Shown here in pieces: positions 35,771 through 45,484 of a stretch of DNA of 64,000 nt. The DNA comes from Sphingomonas endophytica. Its GTDB lineage: Bacteria > Pseudomonadota > Alphaproteobacteria > Sphingomonadales > Sphingomonadaceae. A program made the position numbers and the translations under genes. Under the pieces are notes generated by a model. That model worked only from the letters and a program-made list of their open reading frames with translations. It was not told the DNA's origin and searched no databases. The stretch lies in the NCBI RefSeq assembly GCF_014199415.1, contig NZ_JACIJN010000001.1:526641-590640 (forward strand), given 5' to 3'. The first letter of the stretch is position 1; every line of letters begins with the position of its first letter.

Positions 35771-37573
35771 TTAACCCGCCGCGACCGCGGGCACCGGCGG
35801 CGGTGGATCGCGCCCGGCATCGGTGACGAATACGCCCGCGCGCGCGGCGCGCGCGCCCCAACGTTCGCTGGCGGTCCATTGTACGATCAACGGTGACAGC
35901 AGCAGCCCGGCGGTGACCGGCGACAGCCACAGCGCCGCAGCGGGCATCAGCGGCGACAACGCCAGCAACAATGCCCCGACCAGCACATGCCAGCGGTACC
36001 GCGGCAGGATCGCCGCCATCGGCAAGCCGTCGACGCGGCGGTTCTGCGCATGCCACTCGGCCTTGCGCTGCGTGGCGATGCCGATCAAGTCGATCGTCTG
36101 CGTCAGCGCGATCCCCGGCGCGGCGAGCGTCGACAGCGGCACGTCGACCAGCACCGAGCGCAGGATGCTCGCCGCCCCGCCCAGTGCGCGGCGACGCTGC
36201 GCGTCACCCAGCGCATGGATAATGCCGAGCAGCTTCGGCCCGAACAGCAACGCCAGCGTCAGTTCGAGCACCATCCCCGATGGATCGCCCGACATCAGCC
36301 CCGGCTCGCCGCGCACCGCCTGCACCACGCTGACCGCGATCAGCAGCAGCCACAACGGCGAGGCGAGATAGCCCGCCGCCCCCAGCAGCAATTGCAGCCG
36401 GTTGATCCAGTGAAAGCCCGAGGCGCCGAGCAGCGCCATATGCTGGAGGTTGCCCTGCGCCCAGCGCCGGTCGCGCACCCCGGCATCGATCAGCGTCGGG
36501 GGATATTCCTCGAACGTCTCCTCGGTCATTACCATGTGCACGCGCCAGCCGCGCCGCCGCAGCAGCGCCGCCTCGACGACGTCATGGCTCATGATCGTCC
36601 CCCCGAACGGTGGTGCGCCGGTCAGCACCGGCAGCCCGCAACTGTCCGCAAAGGCGCGCACGCGGATCAGCGCATTATGCCCCCAGAAGGTCGCCTCCGC
36701 ACCCGACCACCATACCAGCCCCGCGGTGGCGGCGGGGCCGTAGATGCGGCTGGAGAATTGCATCCAGCGCTGGAACAGCGTCGACGCGCCGATCACCTGC
36801 GGGACGGTCTGGAGCAGCGCCACGGCGGGGCGGCGGTCCATGATCTGCGTCATGCCGACGATCGTCTCGCCGCCCATCAGGCTGTCGGCGTCGAGCATCA
36901 GCATGTAGTCATAGGCCGCGCCGTGCGCGCGCAGCCAGTCGGCGATATTCCCCGGCTTGCGCCCGACATTCTCGACGCGACGGCGGTAATAGACCGCGCA
37001 GTCGCTCCGCGCCGCCAGCGCCTGCCATGCCCTCACCTCGCCGGCCTCGTTTTCGGCCGCGGAATCGCTGAGGATGAAGAAGTCGAACGCCGCGCAGCTG
37101 CCGGTGCGCGCCAGCGCGTCGGCCATCTGCCCGAGCCGCCCGCACACCTCGTCGATATCCTCGTTGTGCACCGGCATCAGGATCGCGGTCCGCCCCTTGA
37201 GCGGCTCGGACCAGCGCGGCATCGGCGTGAAGCCGGGATGGAGCCCGGTCGCCAGCACGATATAGCCGACCACGGTGTTGATGAACCCGAAGGCGAGCAA
37301 CGCGAACAATGGGAAGAACACGGTTAGCAACAGCATGTCGCTGACCGTAAGACCATCGGTCAGCACCGATTCCTTGAGCGTCGTCGACGCCGCGAGCGCC
37401 AGCACCAGCGTCAACAGCACCAGCAACGCACGTCGCGCGAAAATGTCCGCGCCTGATCCAATTGCGCCATCGAACGGCTCCGGTGCGCGGCCGGGCGGCG
37501 GCGGGCCATCGAAGCGCTGCTCGGGCATGTCGAGCGGCGCGGGTGCCGGCAATCGTGGGTGTAGCTCACTCAT
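35771..37573 (-). CDS. opgH: Glucans biosynthesis glucosyltransferase OpgH/MdoH
   Basis: 600 residues, shorter than the 850 of E. coli because the long cytoplasmic N-terminus is reduced. Inner-membrane family 2 glycosyltransferase that polymerises UDP-glucose into periplasmic glucans. Membrane helices at about 45-110 flank the catalytic domain with MPVHNEDIDEV, the DADSLMGG metal-binding DxD region, and RDRRWAQGNLQHM (QxxRW-like); more helices follow. Overlaps opgG by 4 bp (ATGA). Confidence 0.93.
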   Translation of the reverse strand: MSELHPRLPAPAPLDMPEQRFDGPPPPGRAPEPFDGAIGSGADIFARRALLVLLTLVLALAASTTLKESVLTDGLTVSDMLLLTVFFPLFALLAFGFINTVVGYIVLATGLHPGFTPMPRWSEPLKGRTAILMPVHNEDIDEVCGRLGQMADALARTGSCAAFDFFILSDSAAENEAGEVRAWQALAARSDCAVYYRRRVENVGRKPGNIADWLRAHGAAYDYMLMLDADSLMGGETIVGMTQIMDRRPAVALLQTVPQVIGASTLFQRWMQFSSRIYGPAATAGLVWWSGAEATFWGHNALIRVRAFADSCGLPVLTGAPPFGGTIMSHDVVEAALLRRRGWRVHMVMTEETFEEYPPTLIDAGVRDRRWAQGNLQHMALLGASGFHWINRLQLLLGAAGYLASPLWLLLIAVSVVQAVRGEPGLMSGDPSGMVLELTLALLFGPKLLGIIHALGDAQRRRALGGAASILRSVLVDVPLSTLAAPGIALTQTIDLIGIATQRKAEWHAQNRRVDGLPMAAILPRYRWHVLVGALLLALSPLMPAAALWLSPVTAGLLLSPLIVQWTASERWGARAARAGVFVTDAGRDPPPPVPAVAAG

Positions 37574-39060
37574 GATCGGTAGAGCGGCATCAGCAGCGTC
37601 TCGCTAAGCGTGGCATTGCCGCGCTTCAGGAACAGCCGCACGTCGGCGGGACCGTCGCCTTCCGGCGCGACATCGGCGATGACGCGCCAGCGGTTACGCT
37701 GGCCGACGACCGGATAAGCGGCGCTCTCCAGCAGCTTGCCGCGTGCGATCGCGATCTCGGCGCTGACCCCGCTCTGCCGCGTCAGCCCGGCCAGCCCGTC
37801 GCCGACGAAATCCGCGACCAGCTTCACCGCGCCTGCGATCGCCTCGCCGCCCGGCCGTCCGGCGCTGCCGGTCCAGCTGTCGACGACATGCGCGACGCGG
37901 TCGCGCGTCGGATCGTCCCCACCCCAGGTCAGCCGATAGTCATAGGCGAGCCGCTGCCCGGCGCGCACCGCCGCACCCGGCGTCCAGAAGCACACGACAT
38001 TGTCGGTCGTCTCGCCCGCGGTCGGGAAAGCGTACAGGATCACGCGCCCGCTGCCCCATTGCCCCTGCGGCTCGATCCACAGGTTCGGTCGCCGGTCGTA
38101 GAAGGCGCCATCGTCCTGATAATGGTCGAAGTTGCGATCGCGCTGCAGCAGCCCGAAGCCGCGCACGTCATCGGCGGCGAAGCTGTCGGTGGTCGGCTGC
38201 GCGGGATTGCGCAGCGGGCGCCACACACGCTCGCCACCGGCGGTACGGATCGCAAGCCCGTCCGAATCGTGGATCTCGGGGCGCCAGTCGGCGGCGGTCT
38301 TGTGCCTGCGGTCGTCGTACCAGAACATGCTGGTCGCGGGTGCGATCCCGAGCCGCGCGACCGGCTTGCGCAGGAACAGCACCGACGAGACATCCTGTAC
38401 GACCGCCATGGGATGCCGCGACACGAAGCGATACGCACCGGTCAGGCTCTCACCGTCGAGCAGCGCATAGATCGTGTACCCGCCGTCGCCGAGCGGCTCG
38501 ATCCAGAATTCGGTGAAGACCGGAAACTCTTCTTTCTCCAGCCCGGTGTCGATCGCGATGCCGCGCGCCGACAGGCCGTATTGGTCGAGCGCGCCGGCCG
38601 AGCGGAAATAGGACGCGCCCATATAGGCGAGCCAGTCGCTGTCCTTGCCCTGCTCCATGACGCGAAAGCCCGCGAAGCCCGGCGCAGGTTTGACGCCCGG
38701 CTTGGTCTCGAACAGCGACGGCGCATATTCCACGCTGGTCGCGCGACCATTGGCGACGACGTTGAGCGTGACCGGCACGGGCGCATATTTGCCGAGCGGG
38801 AACGGGCGGATACCACCGGCCAGCGTCTTGTCCGCACGGTAACGTATGCCGCCGACCGCGTCATAATCGAGCGCGGCAGCAGCGGCGACCGGCGGCACCG
38901 CGCGATACGGTTGCTTGGCAAGCGCCTCGGCACGTTGCTGAAGCATCGCCCAGGAAAAGGGCGTCGAACTGCCCGCGCGCGCTTGCGCCCGGGCCAGCGC
39001 CGGCCAGAGCGCCGCAGCGCCCGTCGCCAGCATCGCATCGCGTCGGCTGATTTTCGTCAT
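37570..39060 (-). CDS. opgG: Glucan biosynthesis protein OpgG/OpgD (periplasmic)
   Basis: 496 residues. Periplasmic protein that processes the beta-glucan backbone made by OpgH. The N-terminus MTKISRRDAMLATGAAALWPALARAQA has a twin-arginine motif, a feature of OpgD rather than OpgG. Conserved MdoG phrases include YDAVGGIRYRADKTL, YFRSAGALDQYGLSARGIAID, EEFPVFTEFWIEPLGDG and DEAQG-like DDPTRDRV. ATG 39060. The opgG-opgH pair is co-transcribed. Confidence 0.9.
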   Translation of the reverse strand: MTKISRRDAMLATGAAALWPALARAQARAGSSTPFSWAMLQQRAEALAKQPYRAVPPVAAAAALDYDAVGGIRYRADKTLAGGIRPFPLGKYAPVPVTLNVVANGRATSVEYAPSLFETKPGVKPAPGFAGFRVMEQGKDSDWLAYMGASYFRSAGALDQYGLSARGIAIDTGLEKEEFPVFTEFWIEPLGDGGYTIYALLDGESLTGAYRFVSRHPMAVVQDVSSVLFLRKPVARLGIAPATSMFWYDDRRHKTAADWRPEIHDSDGLAIRTAGGERVWRPLRNPAQPTTDSFAADDVRGFGLLQRDRNFDHYQDDGAFYDRRPNLWIEPQGQWGSGRVILYAFPTAGETTDNVVCFWTPGAAVRAGQRLAYDYRLTWGGDDPTRDRVAHVVDSWTGSAGRPGGEAIAGAVKLVADFVGDGLAGLTRQSGVSAEIAIARGKLLESAAYPVVGQRNRWRVIADVAPEGDGPADVRLFLKRGNATLSETLLMPLYRS

Positions 39061-39135
39061 GGCTGCGAAACAAGCTACGCGGCCGATTGTTGCAACGCAA
39101 AACGCCCGCGACGCACCGCCGCGTGCGCGCGACGA

Positions 39136-39930
39136 TCAGACCGAAACCGCCGCCTTGATATGCGGCTGCGCCTCATAATTGTTCAGCACGAAATCCTCGG
39201 GTTCATAGGCGTCGATCGACGCCGGCCGCCGCGCGAGCGTCAGCGTCGGCAGCGCGGTCGGGGTCCGCGCCAGCTGCGTCTCCGCCTGTTCGAGATGGTT
39301 GAGGTACAGATGGCAATCGCCGCCGGTCCAGATGAACTCGCCGACCTCCAGATCGCATTGCTGCGCCAGCATGTGCGTCAGCAGCGCATAGCTGGCGATG
39401 TTGAACGGCACGCCGAGGAAGATATCCGCCGAGCGCTGATACAATTGCAGCGACAGCCGCCCGTTGGCGACATGCGTCTGGAACAGGCAATGGCACGGGC
39501 TGAGCGCCATCGCGTGCAGCTCGCCGGGATTCCAGGCGGTGACGATCTGCCGCCGCGACGCCGGGCGCGTGCGGATCTCGTCGATCAGCGCGGCGATCTG
39601 GTCGATGTGCCGCCCGTCGGCCGCCGCCCAGTCGCGCCATTGCTTGCCATAGACCGGGCCGAGATCGCCGTTTTCGTCGGCCCATTCGTCCCAGATGCTG
39701 ACCTTGCGTTCCTGCAGCCAGCGGACGTTGGTGTCGCCGCGCAGGAACCACAGCAGCTCGATGATGATCGAGCGCAAATGGAGCTTCTTGGTGGTGAGGA
39801 CCGGAAAGCCCTGCGCCAGATCGAAACGCATCTGATGCCCGAAGACGCTGAGCGTGCCGGTGCCGGTCCGGTCGTCCTGCCGCGCGCCCGAATCGAGCAC
39901 GCGGCGCATAAGGTCAAGATATTGCTGCAC
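39136..39930 (-). CDS. thyA: Thymidylate synthase
   Basis: 264 residues, the standard length. Makes dTMP from dUMP with methylene-tetrahydrofolate. Family segments: [42 protein letters not shown], catalytic cysteine in [25 protein letters not shown] and the terminal IKAAVSV. ATG 39930 with adjacent conserved N-terminus [13 protein letters not shown]. Confidence 0.98.
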   Translation of the reverse strand: MQQYLDLMRRVLDSGARQDDRTGTGTLSVFGHQMRFDLAQGFPVLTTKKLHLRSIIIELLWFLRGDTNVRWLQERKVSIWDEWADENGDLGPVYGKQWRDWAAADGRHIDQIAALIDEIRTRPASRRQIVTAWNPGELHAMALSPCHCLFQTHVANGRLSLQLYQRSADIFLGVPFNIASYALLTHMLAQQCDLEVGEFIWTGGDCHLYLNHLEQAETQLARTPTALPTLTLARRPASIDAYEPEDFVLNNYEAQPHIKAAVSV

Positions 39931-40017
39931 GGGCTGGGTGGTAGCGCGGGCCGGCGGGTCGCGCCACCATGCGGCATGTGATAAGGATGACGTTGCGTTG
40001 ACGAACAGGAGGTGCGG

Positions 40018-40224
40018 ATGCCGGTCAAGGATCTGAAAGGCCCACCGCCGCGCGATCCGCGCGAGATCGCGCGGACCTTCGAGCTATTCGTTCGCCTGAA
40101 CCCGGAGCTGGACTGGTGGCCCCGCTGGCGCAACGGTGGCGGTGACGCTGACGCGGTCGAGCCGGCGCCGGCACGACCGCCATCGCTTGACGATGGCGCA
40201 GGTGCGGCGATGCCCAAGGAATGA
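40018..40224 (+). CDS. Small basic/proline-rich protein of unknown function
   Basis: 68 residues: [39 protein letters not shown] then an acidic, Pro/Ala-rich tail. AGGAGG at 40007-40012 gives ideal spacing to ATG 40018, which is why the earlier GTG (40012) was not used. Divergent from thyA. No family recognised. Confidence 0.6.
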   Translation: MPVKDLKGPPPRDPREIARTFELFVRLNPELDWWPRWRNGGGDADAVEPAPARPPSLDDGAGAAMPKE

Positions 40225-40227
40225 GTT

Positions 40228-40386
40228 GTCATTGCGAGCGGAGCGAAGCAATCCAGAGCGTCCTGGTCCGGCACTGGATTGCTTCGCTGCGCTCGCAATG
40301 ACGGACTTGGCGAGCCTCTCGACCCTCGATTCCTGCCGCGTAGAACAAGAAGACGGCGAGATCCCGGATCAAGTCCGGAACGACGG
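40228..40386. repeat. Family B repeat followed by a family E palindrome
   Basis: 40228-40303 is a full family B copy (gtcattgcgagcggagcgaagcaatccag ... ctggattgcttcgctgcgctcgcaatgac). At 40363-40386 a diverged family E hairpin (atcccggatcaagtccggaac) follows. They lie between convergent genes. Confidence 0.8.
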
Positions 40387-40394
40387 CGTAATCC

Positions 40395-41123
40395 TTACTT
40401 CATCCGACACGCAACGATCTCCGCCGGATCAGGCCGCCGCCCCGCCGCACGGAACGTCGCGAGATAGCCACCCGCCGACCGCAATTCCCGAAACCCCACC
40501 TGCGCATAGCCGACCGCCGCGAACTCGCAGCGCAGCAGCCGCGGCGGGGTGCCGTGCTGCTCGGTCGGCCGGTCGGCGTCGACCACCACCACCAGCCCGT
40601 CGCGCCGCAGCGAGGGGCGCATCCGCCACAGGAATTCATACGGCTGCTCGATCTCATGATACATATGCACCATGAAGATCCGGTCGAAGCTGTTGTCGGG
40701 CAGCCGCGGATCGGCGGGCATCCCTAGCCGCACGCTGACATTGTCGAGCCGCTCGCGCGCGACGCGCTCGGCCAGCGCCTCGTGCACCGCCGGCACGACA
40801 TCCTCGGCGAGCACCCGGCCGTTCTCGCCGACCCGCGCCGCCAGCCGGATCGTATAATAGCCCTCGCCCGCGCCGAGATCGGCGACCGTCATCCCCTTGC
40901 GGATGTCGGCAAGGTCCATGACGCGCCCGGCCTCACCGAGCCGGTCGCGCGTTTCCTCGTTCGACCAGCGCGGCGAGACGATGTTCGCGATCGGGCGGTC
41001 GGCGGCCGGGAACGGTCCCGGCTCCTTGGTCTTGTGCTTGATCAGCGGCTGTGACCCGTCGCACGCCGCCAGCAGCAGCAACGCCACCGCGCTCACGCGG
41101 AACACAGGCGCGCGCCCTGCCAC
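40395..41123 (-). CDS. Class I methyltransferase-like lipoprotein
   Basis: 242 residues. The N-terminus is a lipoprotein signal (VSAVALLLLAAC, lipobox Cys20), yet the rest is a class I SAM-methyltransferase fold: VADLGAGEGYYTIRLAARVGENGRVLAEDV (motif I and acidic loop), IFMVHMYHEIEQPYEFLWRMRPSLRRDGLVVVVDAD. Such exported methyltransferase-like proteins are known but their activity in the periplasm, where SAM is absent, is unclear. Starts with GTG immediately after the prfB stop codon (no gap). Confidence 0.8.
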   Translation of the reverse strand: MAGRAPVFRVSAVALLLLAACDGSQPLIKHKTKEPGPFPAADRPIANIVSPRWSNEETRDRLGEAGRVMDLADIRKGMTVADLGAGEGYYTIRLAARVGENGRVLAEDVVPAVHEALAERVARERLDNVSVRLGMPADPRLPDNSFDRIFMVHMYHEIEQPYEFLWRMRPSLRRDGLVVVVDADRPTEQHGTPPRLLRCEFAAVGYAQVGFRELRSAGGYLATFRAAGRRPDPAEIVACRMK

Positions 41124-42251
41124 TTAGTCGACGTCTTCCACGACGACCGCCTCGCCGCTGACGCGCTGCGACAGCGCCGCGGCCATGAACTCGTCGAGCT
41201 CGCCGTCGAGCACGTCGCCCGGCGAGGTCGAGGTCACGCCGGTGCGCAGGTCCTTCACCAGCTGGTACGGCTGGAGCACGTAGCTGCGGATCTGGTGACC
41301 CCAGCCGATGTCGGTCTTGGTGGCGTTCTCGGCATTGGCGACCGCCTCGCGCTCGGCGAGCTCACGCTCGTAGAGCCGCGCGCGGAGCTGGTTGTACGCC
41401 TCGGCCTTGTTCTTGTGCTGCGAGCGCTGGTTCTGGCACTGCACGACGATCCCGGTCGGCAAGTGCGTGATGCGCACCGCGGAGTCGGTGGTATTGATGT
41501 GCTGCCCGCCCGCGCCCGACGCGCGATAGGTGTCGATGCGCAGGTCGCTCTCGTTGATCTCGACCTCGATATTATCGTCGATCACCGGATAGACCCACAC
41601 GCTTGAAAAGCTCGTGTGGCGACGCGCTGCGCTGTCGTACGGGCTGATCCGCACCAGCCGGTGAACGCCCGATTCGACCTTGGCATAGCCATAGGCGTTC
41701 TCGCCCTTGACCAGCAGCGTCGCGCTCTTGATCCCGGCCTGCTCGCCCGCGTGATAGTCGATCAGTTCGACCTTCAGCCCGCGCCGCTCCGCCCAGCGCG
41801 TGTACATGCGCTGGAGCATCTCGGCCCAGTCCTGGCTCTCGGTGCCGCCCGCGCCGGCGTTGATCTCGATATAGCTGTCGTTGGCATCGGCCTCGCCCGC
41901 CAGCAGCGCCTTGACCTTGTCGGCCTGCGCGCGATCGGCGAGCGTCTTGAGCGCGCCGACGCCCTCGTCGGCCATCTCGGCGTCGCCCTCCGCTTCGGCC
42001 ATCTCGATCAGCTCGACCGTGTCCGACAGCTCGCGCTCGATGTCGCGGGTCGCGGTGATCGCCTCGTCGAGCCGGCGACGCTCACGCATCACCGCCTGCG
42101 CTTCCTTGGGATTGTTCCACAGCGCCTGATCCTCGACGCGCGCGTTGAGCTCGTCGAGGCGACGCAACGCGCGGTCCCAGTCGAGGAAGCGGCGCAGCAG
42201 CGCCAGCGCCTCGTTGATGCTGTCGACATGGGCCTGCGCTTCGGCGCGCAT
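41124..42251 (-). CDS. prfB: Peptide chain release factor 2
   Basis: 375 residues. Recognises UGA/UAA. The catalytic GGQ is in [34 protein letters not shown]. The codon-recognition tripeptide appears as SPY ([13 protein letters not shown]) instead of SPF. No in-frame UGA programmed frameshift is visible; the frame is continuous from ATG 42251. Confidence 0.97.
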   Translation of the reverse strand: MRAEAQAHVDSINEALALLRRFLDWDRALRRLDELNARVEDQALWNNPKEAQAVMRERRRLDEAITATRDIERELSDTVELIEMAEAEGDAEMADEGVGALKTLADRAQADKVKALLAGEADANDSYIEINAGAGGTESQDWAEMLQRMYTRWAERRGLKVELIDYHAGEQAGIKSATLLVKGENAYGYAKVESGVHRLVRISPYDSAARRHTSFSSVWVYPVIDDNIEVEINESDLRIDTYRASGAGGQHINTTDSAVRITHLPTGIVVQCQNQRSQHKNKAEAYNQLRARLYERELAEREAVANAENATKTDIGWGHQIRSYVLQPYQLVKDLRTGVTSTSPGDVLDGELDEFMAAALSQRVSGEAVVVEDVD

Positions 42252-42374
42252 AACTTTACTCCAAGGTCACGCCGCGCCGGCCAAAAGCGAAATCCCGACC
42301 GGCACGAGCAAGGCTGCGTGACCGGGGGATCCCGGCGGATGGCTGGGACGACGAAAAAACGTTCTGGCGACGAC

Positions 42375-44870
42375 TTAGTAGATGCCCCCCTGCCTCTGCA
42401 AGAAGTCGCTGTCGCTGGCGGTGGTGCCGGTGGCGCTCGCGCTGGGGCGGGCCGAGGGGGCGGCGGCCGGCGCCGTGCGGCGCGCGCGGCGCGCCTCGCT
42501 CTGCGGCTTAAACGCTTCCCAGATCACCGCCGGCTTGGGATCGCTGTCGGTCGGGAAGGTGCCGAACACCGGCCGCCCGCTCGCCCGGTCGATCCGCACC
42601 ATGCGGATCCCCGGCGGCGCGCGGAACGGAATCGCGGGCATCCCTGCATAGGCCTTTTGCGCCCATTCCTTGAACACCGGCACCGCCACCGTCCCGCCCT
42701 GCGCATAGCCGCCCAGACTGCGCGGGCTGTCGAAGCCCATGTAGAGCCCGGCGATCATCTGCGGCGTGCCGCCGATGAACCACACGTCGGTGGGGCCATT
42801 GTTGGTGCCGGTCTTGCCGAACATCGGACGGTTGAGATCGCGCAGGCCCGTCGCGGTGCCGCGCTGGATCACGCCCTCGGTGATATGCACCATCTGATAG
42901 GCGCTCATCGCGTCGAGCACCTGCCGCCCGCCGGTCGCCGGTCGCGGCATCGCGCGGCCGTTCCAGTCGCGCGCGTTGCAGCCGTCGCACGCGCGCCAGT
43001 TCTCGGGCCAGATCACCTGCCCGTGCCGGTCCTGCGCGACGTCGATCAGCGACGGATCATGCCAGCGTCCCCAGTTGGCGAGCACGCCGTAAGCGTTGAC
43101 CATCTTGGTCACGGTCGTCTCGCCGGCGCCCAGTGCGTAGGAGAGATAGGGCGAGTAATCGCCGACGCCCATGGCCTTGATGAGCTTCGTGACGCGCCCC
43201 ATGCCGGTCTGCGCGGCGGTGCGCACCGTCATCAGGTTGCGCGACTGCTCGATGCCCCAGCGCATCGTGTGCGGCCCCGCCCCGCGCGAATTACCGAAGT
43301 TGCGGAAGCATTTCTGCCCCAGCCGCGCGCCTTGGTCGACGCAGAACGGCCCGTCGACGATGATCGACGCCGGGGTCATGCCGTTTTCCAGCGCCGCCGA
43401 ATAGACGATCGGCTTGATCGTCGAACCGGGCTGGCGGAATGCCTGGGTCGCGCGGTTGAACGACTGGACGCTCGACTCGAACCCGCCCTGCATCGCGAGG
43501 ATCCGCCCGGTCGCCGGCTCCTGCACCACGAATCCGCCGGAGATGCGCGGTACCGAGCGGAGCGCGAACCGCCCCGCCCCGCTCGGCGCCACCGCGATGA
43601 TGTCGCCGGGCTTGATCGCGGCGAAGGCCGCCCCGCCCTGATTGCGGACCGGCATCTGCGCCGCGTCGCGCGCCATCGTCCCCGTCGTCCCGTCCGCAAA
43701 GCCCAGTCGCCACGCGTCGCCGTCACGCGCGATCGCGATCGCGGCGCGCCAGTTTTCGTGGTCGAGCATGATGTTGGTGCCGATCAGCGGCCCCTGCCAC
43801 CGATCGCCCTCAAGATCGATGTGCCGCAGCGGCCCCGACCAGCCGCGCCCGGCGTCGAAGCGCAACAGGCCGTTGCGCAGCGCCTCGGCGGCATATTGCT
43901 GGATACGCTTGTCGAGCGAGGTGCGCACCCACAGCCCGCCGGCATAGACGCTGTGTGGCCCGTCCTCGGACTGTTCACCGAATTTCGCGATCAGCTCGCG
44001 GCGCACTTCCTCGACGAAATAGCCGCCGACGCGCTCGAACTTGGGCGTGCGGTGTGTGATCGCGCCGATCGGCTCGGCGGCGGCGGCCTGCGCCTGCGCC
44101 TGCGTGACGAAGCCGTTCCTGACCATCTCGCGCAGCACGTAGTTGCGCCGCTCTAGCGCGCGATCGGTGTCGCGGAACGGATCGTAGTTCGACGGCCCCT
44201 TGGGCAGGATCGCCAGATAGGCGAGCTGCCCCAGCGACAGCTCGTTCAGTTCCTTGTCGAAATAGGCGTGGCTCGCCGCCTCTACGCCGTAGGCGTTCCG
44301 CCCGAGGAAGATCTGGTTGAGGTACAGCTCGATGATCTGCGGCTTGGTCAGCGTCTCCTCGATCTTATACGCCAGCAACGCCTCGCGGATTTTGCGAGTC
44401 GGGGAATATTCGTTGCCGATCAGCAGGTTCTTCGCGACCTGCTGCGTAATGGTCGAGCCGCCGCGTGCGCGCTGCCCGCTGCCGAACTTGCGCGCATAGT
44501 CGAACACCGCGCCCGCCAGCCCTGGGAAGTCGACGCCGTGATGCTCGAAGAACGTCTTGTCCTCGGCGGCGAGGAACGCCTTCACCAGCAGCGGCGGATA
44601 TTCGTTGTACGACAGCTCGACGCGGCGTTCGCGCGCGTAGGAATAGATCGGCGCACCGTCGGCGCCGCGCACGTTGGTCGGCAGCGGCGGCTCATAGGCC
44701 TTGAGCTTGTCGACCGACGGCAGGTCGCGCGCGAACACCAGCCAGAAGACGCCGAGCGCGATCGCCAGCAGCCCCAGCAGATAGGTGCCCCAGCGCACCC
44801 ACCAGCGGCGCCACAGCGCGCGGGGGGAGATACGCCGAACAGGCACGGCAGCGGTCGGATCGGAAGCCAT
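42375..44870 (-). CDS. mrcA: Class A penicillin-binding protein 1A
   Basis: 831 residues from ATG 44870. Bifunctional peptidoglycan glycosyltransferase/transpeptidase with one membrane anchor (about 28-50). Glycosyltransferase motifs: EDKTFFEHHGVD, RGGSTITQQVAKNLL, RKIREALLAYKIE and GRNAYGVEAAS. Transpeptidase: SxxK in QPGSTIKPIVY, SRN in QSRNLMT, and KTG in GKTGTNNGPTDVWF. No convincing Shine-Dalgarno precedes this ATG; a TTG at 44903 is an alternative. Confidence 0.95.
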   Translation of the reverse strand: MASDPTAAVPVRRISPRALWRRWWVRWGTYLLGLLAIALGVFWLVFARDLPSVDKLKAYEPPLPTNVRGADGAPIYSYARERRVELSYNEYPPLLVKAFLAAEDKTFFEHHGVDFPGLAGAVFDYARKFGSGQRARGGSTITQQVAKNLLIGNEYSPTRKIREALLAYKIEETLTKPQIIELYLNQIFLGRNAYGVEAASHAYFDKELNELSLGQLAYLAILPKGPSNYDPFRDTDRALERRNYVLREMVRNGFVTQAQAQAAAAEPIGAITHRTPKFERVGGYFVEEVRRELIAKFGEQSEDGPHSVYAGGLWVRTSLDKRIQQYAAEALRNGLLRFDAGRGWSGPLRHIDLEGDRWQGPLIGTNIMLDHENWRAAIAIARDGDAWRLGFADGTTGTMARDAAQMPVRNQGGAAFAAIKPGDIIAVAPSGAGRFALRSVPRISGGFVVQEPATGRILAMQGGFESSVQSFNRATQAFRQPGSTIKPIVYSAALENGMTPASIIVDGPFCVDQGARLGQKCFRNFGNSRGAGPHTMRWGIEQSRNLMTVRTAAQTGMGRVTKLIKAMGVGDYSPYLSYALGAGETTVTKMVNAYGVLANWGRWHDPSLIDVAQDRHGQVIWPENWRACDGCNARDWNGRAMPRPATGGRQVLDAMSAYQMVHITEGVIQRGTATGLRDLNRPMFGKTGTNNGPTDVWFIGGTPQMIAGLYMGFDSPRSLGGYAQGGTVAVPVFKEWAQKAYAGMPAIPFRAPPGIRMVRIDRASGRPVFGTFPTDSDPKPAVIWEAFKPQSEARRARRTAPAAAPSARPSASATGTTASDSDFLQRQGGIY

Positions 44871-44915
44871 GTCGGTTTCGGCGTGTACGGTCTCGCCCGC
44901 CAAACGGCAACTCGC

Positions 44916-45236
44916 TCAGGCCGGCGCGAACAGTTTCGTGCCGACGACCCCGACGATGATCAGCGCGATGAACCCGATCTGCGCGGGCGCGAGCTTCTCG
45001 CCGAACAGGAACACGCCGAAGATCGTGACGCCGACCGCGCCGAGCCCGGTCCACACCGCATAGGCGGTCCCCGCCGGCAATCCGCGCATCGCCATCGCCA
45101 GCAGCCCCATGTTGACGAAGCTGAGCGTGATCGGAACCGCCGATGCCAGCCACGATCCTTGCGTGGCGGCCCATTTGAGGCTGAGCGCCCAGACGATTTC
45201 GGTGACCACGGCGACGCCGAGGATGAGCCACGCCAT
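44916..45236 (-). CDS. SMR-family transporter, SugE/Gdx type
   Basis: 106 residues with four membrane helices. The conserved Glu is at position 13 (VTEIVWALSLKWA). PAGTAYAVWTGLGAVGVTIFGVFLFGE is the signature of the SugE/Gdx guanidinium-exporter subgroup rather than the QacE/EmrE multidrug subgroup. It separates the amidase gene from mrcA. The upstream 90 bp do not show recognisable guanidine riboswitch features. Confidence 0.88.
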   Translation of the reverse strand: MAWLILGVAVVTEIVWALSLKWAATQGSWLASAVPITLSFVNMGLLAMAMRGLPAGTAYAVWTGLGAVGVTIFGVFLFGEKLAPAQIGFIALIIVGVVGTKLFAPA

Positions 45237-45366
45237 TGCGGGGATCTCCTTGATTGCGGGCTCGATTGAGGAAGCGCAGCGGCCGGAAACCCGTAAGAGG
45301 CGTGCGCGGCGGGTCGGTTAGGCGCTGATCGTTCGCGAGTCTACCCCCGCCCCGTCCGCGCACAAA

Positions 45367-45463
45367 CCGTCATCCCCGCGAAGGCGGGGATCCAGAACCT
45401 CTGACTTATCGCTTCTATCGACAGACCTGCGCGTCTGGATTCCCTCCTCCGCGAGAATGACGG
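45367..45463. repeat. Dispersed palindromic repeat, family A
   Basis: ccgtcatccccgcgaaggcggggatccag ... ctggattccctcctccgcgagaatgacgg, between the amidase and sugE. Confidence 0.85.
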
Positions 45464-45484
45464 ACAGAGGGCTCCGCACACGCC

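Noticed and set aside
45237..45330. Possible guanidine riboswitch ahead of the SugE-type gene
   Set aside because: Only an isolated ACGG occurs. The paired ACGR hairpins of guanidine-II or the conserved core of guanidine-I were not found.
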